Positions 43,719 to 48,607 of a DNA stretch of 48,607 nt are shown here, piece by piece. A program made the translations under genes and the position numbers. A model generated the notes under the pieces. That model was not told the DNA's origin. It made no database searches and saw only the letters and a program-made list of their open reading frames with translations. Positions within the stretch are counted from its first letter, which is position 1; every line of letters begins with the position of its first letter. This DNA is from an uncultured Selenomonas sp. GTDB lineage: Bacteria > Bacillota > Negativicutes > Selenomonadales > Selenomonadaceae. Location: positions 1-48,607 of the forward strand of contig CAKPXP010000016.1 of the NCBI GenBank assembly GCA_934202005.1, read 5' to 3'.

Positions 43719-45230
43719 TCAGCCTTTTTCCTCTCCCCGCTCCCCCGGGAAGAACACCTGGAGCACCGCGGCACTCGTCGGCCGCCCGAGGCGCGCGCCG
43801 ATGAGGAAGAGCACGAGCGACACCGTGATGCCGATGGTGATCTGGTGCAGGCCCATGAGTTTGAAGCCCGCGGCCTGCGCGGCGCAGTAGGCGACCGTGC
43901 CGCCCGCCATCGAGAGCAGCGCGCCGAGCCGGTTCGCGCCGCGCCAGTAGAGGCCGAGGAGCAGCATCCAGAAGAACGCCGTCTCGAGCCCGCCGAACGC
44001 GAACATATTGATGATCCAGATGAGGCTCGGCGGCGTGAGCGCGATGAAAAAGACGAGCACGCCGAGCGCCGCCGTCGTGACGACGGAGAGGCGCGAGAGG
44101 TGCGCCGCCTTCACCGTCCGCCCCTTCGCGCGCATGTGCGCGAGATAGACGTCCTTCACGATGGCCGAGGACGCGACGATGAGCAGGCCGGAGATCGTCG
44201 AGATCGACGCCGCGAGCGGCCCGATGATCGCGAGCCCCACGAGCTCCGGCGGCACGGCGCGCGCGATCGTCAGCGGGATGATGTTGTCGACGCTCCCGTA
44301 GCTCGCCTCCGGCCCGTCGAGCACGCCGTGCGCGAGGATGCCCGTGAAATTCACGCCGATGTTCATGAAGCCGACGACCACCGTGCCGATGAGCATCGCG
44401 CGGTGCAGGCTGTGCGTATCCTTGTAGCTGATGCCGCGCACGACCGACTGCGGCAGCGCGATCGTGCAGATGCCCACGAGGAGCCACTGCGTGAAATAAA
44501 GCCCCAGGGGCATCTTGCCCGCCGAGAGCGGCTCGAAAAGCTCCGGATGCTCCGCGTGCAGCCCCGAGAGGATCGCCTCATAGCCGCCGCCCGCCGCGAG
44601 CACATAGTAGAGCAGCACGACGATGCCCACCATCATCATCAGCGCGCAGCACGTATCCGTCAGCGCCACCGCGCGGAACCCGCCGATGCTCGTATAGAGC
44701 ACGACCACGAGCCCGAAAAGCAAGAGCCCCATCTCATAACTGTACCCCGTCGCCGCCGCGAACAGCCGCGCGCCGCCCACGAACTGCGCCGTCATCGTCC
44801 CGCAGAAAAACAGCACGATGACGAGCGCCGCGAGCATCGCGAGCCCGTTCGACTCGAACCGCTCGCGGATGATATCGACAACCGTCACCGCGTCGAAGCG
44901 GCGCGAGAGCAACGCCACGCGCTTGCCGAAAATCCCGAGCACGAGAAAGATCGCCGTCACCTGCACGACCGCCATATAGATCCAGCCGAAGCCAATCTTC
45001 CACGCCATGCCCGGCCCGCCGACGAACGAGCTCACCGAGCTGTACGTCGCGACCGTCGTCATCGCGAGCACGAAGCCGCCGAGCCGCCGGTTGCCGATGA
45101 AATACTGCTGCACGAAATCCTCGCCGAAGCCGCGGCCGCGCCGCACCCAGACGCCGATCGCGAGCATCAGCGCCATGAAGAGCAAGAGCGGCACGAGCGC
45201 GAAAAGATTTCCCTCCGTCTGCGGCATCAT
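43719..45230 (-). CDS. panF: Sodium/pantothenate symporter
   Basis: The 503-residue sodium:solute symporter has about 13 membrane helices. Family blocks are FVQQYFIGNRRLGGFVLAMT near 40, TYSSVSSFVGGPGMAWKIGF near 63, the VALTDTCCALMMMVGIVVLL helix near 195 and IGPLAASISTISGLLIVASS with the sodium-site serines near 340. Assignment as PanF rests on these blocks and on the YhdT gene directly upstream, a standing pair in many bacteria. Its ATG overlaps the yhdT stop (ATGA). Confidence 0.93.
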   Translation of the reverse strand: MMPQTEGNLFALVPLLLFMALMLAIGVWVRRGRGFGEDFVQQYFIGNRRLGGFVLAMTTVATYSSVSSFVGGPGMAWKIGFGWIYMAVVQVTAIFLVLGIFGKRVALLSRRFDAVTVVDIIRERFESNGLAMLAALVIVLFFCGTMTAQFVGGARLFAAATGYSYEMGLLLFGLVVVLYTSIGGFRAVALTDTCCALMMMVGIVVLLYYVLAAGGGYEAILSGLHAEHPELFEPLSAGKMPLGLYFTQWLLVGICTIALPQSVVRGISYKDTHSLHRAMLIGTVVVGFMNIGVNFTGILAHGVLDGPEASYGSVDNIIPLTIARAVPPELVGLAIIGPLAASISTISGLLIVASSAIVKDVYLAHMRAKGRTVKAAHLSRLSVVTTAALGVLVFFIALTPPSLIWIINMFAFGGLETAFFWMLLLGLYWRGANRLGALLSMAGGTVAYCAAQAAGFKLMGLHQITIGITVSLVLFLIGARLGRPTSAAVLQVFFPGERGEEKG

Positions 45231-45499
45231 CGCGCACCGCCTCCCCTCGTCCGCGCCTCCTCATCATCGAGGCTCATATCGACAAACCAGCCATGCACGA
45301 GCACGTAGACGCCCACGATCGCAAGCATCCAGACACCGACCGTCCCCATGACCGCCCAGAGCGGCAGCCCCAGCACGAAAACAGGCACGCCCGCGAGGCC
45401 GAACCCCGCCGCGCACCAGAAAAGAATGATGAGTGCGAGCAGCACGCCCGTCGCGCCAGCCTCCCGCCGTACCTGCCGGTACTTTTCCTCTCTCGTCAT
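45227..45499 (-). CDS. yhdT: YhdT-family small membrane protein
   Basis: The 90-residue protein (DUF997) has two membrane helices (GVLLALIILFWCAAGFGLAG and VMGTVGVWMLAIVGVYVLVH) with the FAGVP/LPLW-type link between them and a charged tail. It is nearly always followed by panF and may assist it; the role is unproved. GGGAGGG lies six bases before the ATG. Confidence 0.9.
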   Translation of the reverse strand: MTREEKYRQVRREAGATGVLLALIILFWCAAGFGLAGVPVFVLGLPLWAVMGTVGVWMLAIVGVYVLVHGWFVDMSLDDEEARTRGGGAR

Positions 45500-45548
45500 C
45501 AAGAACCCTCCCCGTACCGTCGCGCCCCTGGCGCGTACAGTCGCAAAT

Positions 45549-45579
45549 GAGGAAGCGCCGAATGAATCAGTGATTCCTC
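45549..45579. repeat. Core palindrome copy
   Basis: GAGGAAGCGCCGA-ATGAA-TCAGTGATTCCTC, upstream of yhdT. Confidence 0.7.
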
Positions 45580-45641
45580 CCTAAAGAGAACCGCCCTCCC
45601 GCGGCGCAAAGTACCGCGCAGCCGGCTCCCGCTTCTCCGCA

Positions 45642-45697
45642 TAAACTCAACGCACAAACGTCCACTTTGTGGACATTGTGCGCCCGCCCTTACAGTT
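45642..45697. repeat. GTCCAC-palindrome repeat, short form (inverted)
   Basis: AAACTCAACGCACAAACGTCCAC-TTT-GTGGACATTGTGCGCCCGCCC; the palindrome spans 45651-45682. It lies 36 bp past the efflux-pump stop and may terminate it. Confidence 0.75.
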
Positions 45698-45732
45698 CTC
45701 GCGGCATCCCCCAACGTCCGCGGGGCCAGCCC

Positions 45733-46929
45733 TCACCGCCGCTTCCGCTCGCCCCGGTGCTCCGGTGCGATGAAATGGTAGAACGCCGCATTGGCGAGCA
45801 GGTAGCCCACGCACATGATGATCCCCATCGGGACGGCGGTCTGGTCGCCCGCGATGCCGACGACCGGCATCATGACGCCGCCGAGGATCATCTGCGCGCA
45901 GCCGATGAGCGCGCTCGCGCTGCCGGCGTTTTTCCCCTGGCGCGAGAGCGCGAGCGAGAAGCTCGCCGTGCCCATGACGGAGAGCGGCACGATGGTCACG
46001 AGCAGCACGGGGATCGTGTACCAGATGGGCGCCGCGGCGAGAAAGCCCGCGAGCAGAAGCACCGCCCCCGCCAAGGGAATCGTCAGCGACCAGCGCAGCA
46101 GCGAAATGTCCGGCACGCGCCCCGCGAGCCGTGCGGGCACCATACCGATCACGAGCAGACCGATGCCGATGCCGCCGAAAATATAGCTATACGTCTGCGG
46201 GCTCACATGATAGATATTCTGGAACAGGAACGACGAGCCTGCGAGATAGGCGAAGAACGCGCCGAAGACGAAGCACTGCACGAGACAATGGCCGACGATA
46301 TAGCGGTCCCGCAGCAGCTCGGGGAATTTCCGAAAGGACGCCGCGAGCCCGTCGATGCGCTGCTCCGGCGCGAGCGTCTCGCGGTAGACGAGCGTCGCCC
46401 CCGCCTGCACGAGACCGACGGCAATCAGCAGCACGAAGACGCCGCGCCACGAGCTGAAGAGCAGGATCTGCCCGCCGATGACCGGCGCGATGACCGGCGC
46501 GAGCCCGTTCACCATCATGAGGATCGCAAAGAAACGCGTGAGCTCCGGCCCCTTGCAAACGTCGCGCGCGATCGCCCGCGAGATCACGATGCCGCTCGCG
46601 CCGGAAAAGCCCATGAGGAAACGGAACGCCAGGAAGAGCGGCACGCTCTCCGCCGCCGCGCAGCCGACCGCCGCGGCCGTGAACCCCAGCATGCCGAGCA
46701 AGAGCGGCCGTTTCCTCCCATAGCGGTCGGAGAGCGGCCCCATGAGCATCTGCCCCACCGCCATGCCGAGCATCGTCATCGTGAGTGTGAGCTGCGCAAC
46801 AGACGCCGAGACGCCGAGATCGACCTGCATCACAGGCAGCGCCGGCAGATACATATCCGTCGCGAGCGGCGCCATCGCGCTCATCACGCCGAGAAACACC
46901 GTAAGATAAAGCCTCATCCTTGGACTCAT
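45733..46929 (-). CDS. Bcr/CflA-family drug efflux transporter
   Basis: The 398-residue MFS protein has 12 membrane helices and the drug:H+ antiporter-1 features: TDMYLPALPVMQVDLGVSAS near residue 24, motif A GPLSDRYGRKRPLLLG near 64, and motif C-like GLAPVIAPVIGGQILLFSSW near 140. Relatives export bicyclomycin, chloramphenicol or related compounds; the substrate here is not known. GAGGA lies seven bases before the ATG. Element C2 abuts its 5' side, so its promoter, if any, must lie in or beyond that element. Confidence 0.92.
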   Translation of the reverse strand: MSPRMRLYLTVFLGVMSAMAPLATDMYLPALPVMQVDLGVSASVAQLTLTMTMLGMAVGQMLMGPLSDRYGRKRPLLLGMLGFTAAAVGCAAAESVPLFLAFRFLMGFSGASGIVISRAIARDVCKGPELTRFFAILMMVNGLAPVIAPVIGGQILLFSSWRGVFVLLIAVGLVQAGATLVYRETLAPEQRIDGLAASFRKFPELLRDRYIVGHCLVQCFVFGAFFAYLAGSSFLFQNIYHVSPQTYSYIFGGIGIGLLVIGMVPARLAGRVPDISLLRWSLTIPLAGAVLLLAGFLAAAPIWYTIPVLLVTIVPLSVMGTASFSLALSRQGKNAGSASALIGCAQMILGGVMMPVVGIAGDQTAVPMGIIMCVGYLLANAAFYHFIAPEHRGERKRR

Positions 46930-46946
46930 GCAAACATCCTCTCTGT

Positions 46947-47110
46947 CAAGGAACCGCTAATTAAATGAAGTGCTCCGGATTTACGTGGATGCGCTGTACT
47001 CTTCGGAGACAAACCGCAGGCGTAGCCAAAGCTACGCTGAGGATGGCAGGGCGACGAGAGGACAGTGCAGACGCGTGAAGACGGAGTGCTGAATTAATCA
47101 GCGGTTCCTC
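46947..47110. mobile_element. MITE-like element C2 (inverted relative to C1)
   Basis: 164 bp from AAGGAACCGCTAATTAAATG to TTAATCAGCGGTTCCTC. Read in reverse it carries the same interior as C1, including GCGTAGCTTTGGCTACGC. It lies directly upstream of the Bcr/CflA gene. Confidence 0.85.
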
Positions 47111-47150
47111 AATGATACCGAGCAGCCTCTCCAGGCTGTCGCGCACTTAG

Positions 47151-47168
47151 CCCCGCCACGCGGCGGGG
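47151..47168. terminator. Short GC-rich hairpin
   Basis: CCCCGCC-ACGC-GGCGGGG. No strong T-run follows, so a terminator role is uncertain. The stretch 47169-47327 shows only a fragment of the GCCGG...GACTAGGC repeat (47254-47275). Confidence 0.35.
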
Positions 47169-47327
47169 ATTAATTCTATCATAGGCGTTTGCGAGAGGAA
47201 TTTCATTAGTCGCGGGTGAATTTTTCGGTGAGGAACCGACGTGCGCAGGAGCCGCCGGGCGCGACTAGGCGTGCTTGTAATCACGACAATCTGTCTTACC
47301 CTGCAAATACCATACACTCTTTCCATC

Positions 47328-47355
47328 TTGACTTACCTACAGGACATGATATACT
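47328..47355 (+). promoter_or_regulatory. Promoter of a short rightward transcript
   Basis: TTGACT (47328-47333), 16 bases, TATACT (47350-47355). ATGATATACT and the following A-rich start are shared with the facing promoter at 47808-47836. Confidence 0.65.
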
Positions 47356-47361
47356 TAAAGA

Positions 47362-47511
47362 CAGGAAAAGGACGAACCACAATGATGGTCGCCCAACACT
47401 TTCCGATGTAGAAATTCGAATGGTTATTACCAGACAAATGACTGATCAGACGGCAATCTGATGGTCAACGGAGTTCATGATCTGGCCGCCCCGGCAAGGG
47501 CGGCCTTTTCT
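47362..47511 (+). ncRNA. Predicted short transcript, about 150 nt
   Basis: The stretch runs from the promoter at 47328 to a good terminator (47484-47511). It has only tiny frames; the longest starts in the leader and includes DGRPTLSDVEIRMVITRQ. It shares ACAATGATGGTCG and CCCAACACTTT with the leader of the facing leftward unit. It could be a small RNA or the regulatory partner of a type I toxin-antitoxin pair. Prediction only. Confidence 0.4.
47484..47511 (+). terminator. Terminator of the short rightward transcript
   Basis: GGCCGCCC-CGGCAA-GGGCGGCC followed by TTTTCT. Confidence 0.8.
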
Positions 47512-47552
47512 CATGCTTGCTGCAAACTCTGGTCTAGTATGAACCGAAGAAA

Positions 47553-47675
47553 CTATCCAAGAAGCTTAGCTTTCAGCCAAACATACAAGTCTTTGCCGAA
47601 TTCCGACCAAAAGCCGGAAAGGATAGGCACAAGAACGAATGTCCCAATAGCGTACAGCACAAACTGATCTTCCAC
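47553..47675 (-). CDS. Possible small hydrophobic toxin-like peptide
   Basis: A 40-residue frame (GTG start at 47675; the open frame extends to 47696 and beyond without a usual start codon) has one hydrophobic helix, FVLYAIGTFVLVPILSGFW, and a short end SEFGKDLYVWLKAKLLG. The order helix - Pro-Ile-Leu-x-Gly - Trp-Leu-Lys recalls Fst/Ldr-like type I toxins. It lies within the unit driven by the leftward promoter at 47808-47836, and its message could run into the facing short transcript. A good ribosome site (AAAGGGGG) fits another start in a different frame, so a frameshift or another peptide is possible. Low certainty. Confidence 0.3.
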   Translation of the reverse strand: MEDQFVLYAIGTFVLVPILSGFWSEFGKDLYVWLKAKLLG

Positions 47676-47807
47676 GGTATCATAAAGGGCAACTACACAT
47701 CCCCCTTTGGAGCTTTGATAAAGTGTTGGGAAGCTCGACTAGACTCATTTCGACCATCATTGTAACTCATCAATGTGAATACAGAAAATCCGTGTTCGCC
47801 TTTTTTG

Positions 47808-47836
47808 AGTATATCATAATGAATGGGTATCGTCAA
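47808..47836 (-). promoter_or_regulatory. Promoter facing the short rightward unit
   Basis: Minus-strand TTGACG (47831-47836), 17 bases, TATACT (47808-47813), followed by AAAAAAGG. Confidence 0.7.
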
Positions 47837-47940
47837 AAGTGAGAGCATGATCGGAACAATAACCTTGCAGATGTCGAGGCAATAGAAGTAGCCGCCATCG
47901 TGGCAATCAACCAGGTACAGTCTGACCAGTTGCGCAAAGG

Positions 47941-47976
47941 AAAGCCCTCTGCGTTGACCAATCGCAGAGGGCTTTC
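47941..47976 (+). terminator. Rightward terminator
   Basis: AAAGCCCTCTGCG pairs perfectly with CGCAGAGGGCTTT around a nine-base loop; CTTAT follows. The rightward unit it ends is not clear; the frame before it reads NLADVEAIEVAAIVAINQVQ, loosely like the peptide frame of the 47362 transcript. Confidence 0.75.
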
Positions 47977-48104
47977 TTATCGGTAGCGCTATGTCCACCT
48001 CAAACTCTGATCCTACTCTATCATGAAACGGCGGTACCATCAAGAAATACCCTCCACCTGATTGCATCACACCTCTGTCAATTCTTTGCGTCTACATATG
48101 GTCT

Positions 48105-48300
48105 TTGCTGCTCCCCAGCGCCGGTCGCTTGCGCGACTAGGCGTACTTGCGCCCACGCCAATCACGCTGCGCCCTGCGACGATGGCAACTGCCCCCTTCG
48201 GACGGATTTGTTGCTCCTCAGCGCCGGTCGCTTCGCGACTAGGCGTGCTTGCGCCCATGCCAATCAGTCTGCGCCTGCGGCTTGACTTCTTGGGGGCGCA
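48105..48300 (+). repeat. Two tandem GCCGGTCGC hairpin repeats
   Basis: AGCGCCGGTCGCTTGCGCGA and CTAGGCGTACTTGCGCCCA-GCCAATCACGCTGCGCCCTG at 48117, and again at 48219 with a shortened hairpin (GGTCGCTTCGCGACTAGG). Each ends in the CTGCGCC-tail module. Confidence 0.8.
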
Positions 48301-48310
48301 ATGCAAGCGG

Positions 48311-48439
48311 GGGCGGCGGGTGTCGGACAGCGAACGCAGCGGTTCGCCTATTCGGAGGCACGACGAGCCTACACTCTACCGCTCCCCACATTGCCGACGA
48401 GAGCGAACCGCGGAGTGAGTCGTCCGGCGCCCGCCGCCC
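48311..48439 (+). repeat. Structured repeat R, copy 5
   Basis: Outer arms GGGCGGCGGG and CCCGCCGCCC; inner stem GCGGTTCGC/GCGAACCGC; TATTCGGAGGCACGACGAGC conserved. Confidence 0.85.
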
Positions 48440-48483
48440 CAGTCCCGCCGCGAACCTACGAGTGTATCGAACGCCGCACTCTA

Positions 48484-48607
48484 TTTCTAGGCATGCTTGC
48501 GCCCATGCCAATCACGCTGCGCCCTGCGGACTTAGGGACTGCCCCCTTCGGACAGATTGGCTGCTCCTCAGCGCCGGTCGCTTGCGCGACTAGGCGTACT
48601 TGCGCCC
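48484..48607 (+). repeat. GCCGGTCGC hairpin repeats running off the window
   Basis: Two further partial copies: TAGGCATGCTTGCGCCCATG and CCAATCACGCTGCGCCCTGC from 48488, then GCCGGTCGCTTGCGCGACTA from 48574 to the edge. Together with 48105-48300 they make an array with a spacing of about 100 bp, interrupted by repeat R5. Confidence 0.75.

Noticed and set aside
47693..48070. 125-residue minus-strand frame
   Set aside because: It reads through the perfect terminator hairpin at 47941-47976 and a strong promoter at 47808-47836, and shows no protein-like pattern there.
48105..48607. CRISPR array
   Set aside because: The repeats are long, diverged and spaced unevenly, spacers are not unique short sequences, and no cas gene is present.

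Overview
The window looks like chromosomal DNA of a GC-rich, didermic Firmicute of the class Negativicutes (Selenomonadaceae; Mitsuokella or a close Selenomonas relative is my best guess). The strongest marker is an OmpM-type porin with an N-terminal SLH domain and a C-terminal beta-barrel ending in Phe, alongside Gram-positive-style sigma-70 promoters, Shine-Dalgarno sites and rho-independent terminators. The genus is inference; the class-level call is well supported.

Layout. At 1-160, two consensus promoters point left out of the window (rRNA/tRNA-like). 249-1739 is an acyl-CoA ligase. 2025-11003 is an L-arabinose locus: a leftward araK-araD-araA operon and a divergent rightward sugar ABC transporter (lipoprotein, permease, double ATPase, permease). 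The two share a control region with matching promoter/operator pairs. 11127-11604 is an internally deleted IS30 element. 11830-14366 holds a 5'-truncated MetE-like gene and metY. 14549-16377 encodes an exported unknown protein and a YitT protein. 16524-20560 is the fructose operon fruR-fruK-fruA with a MITE-like insertion. 20592-23920 holds an Rpn-nuclease remnant, a cytidine-deaminase-like protein without zinc ligands, MgtC, a DnaA-box cluster and a LytR-CpsA-Psr protein. 24185-30542 holds a diguanylate cyclase split by one amber codon, malic enzyme, a zinc-ribbon protein and gyrA. 30781-33760 is purB-purA. 34246-40600 has an AEC permease, the NAD operon nadA-nadB-nadC and a GtrA protein. 40986-46929 has the SLH porin, a TetR regulator, yhdT-panF and a Bcr/CflA efflux pump. 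The right end (47.2-48.6 kb) is a low-GC stretch with small facing transcription units, then dense repeats.

The genes join into a coherent heterotroph: arabinose and fructose uptake feed the pentose-phosphate and glycolytic routes, malic enzyme links C4 acids to pyruvate, and nadABC, purAB, panF and metY supply NAD, AMP, pantothenate and methionine precursors.

The most unusual property is the repeat load. At least four families of non-coding elements fill the intergenic regions: (i) a GGAAGCGCTGA...TCAGTGCTTCC palindrome occurring alone or as the ends of 160-280 bp MITE-like elements; (ii) a palindrome centred on GTCCAC-AAA-GTGGAC; (iii) a 126-135 bp element with five copies whose outermost inverted arms differ in sequence between copies yet stay complementary within each copy; (iv) a GCCGGTCGC-TTGC-GCGAC hairpin repeat. 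Family (iii) and the small-transcript locus at 47.3-48.0 kb are the best candidates for undescribed biology.
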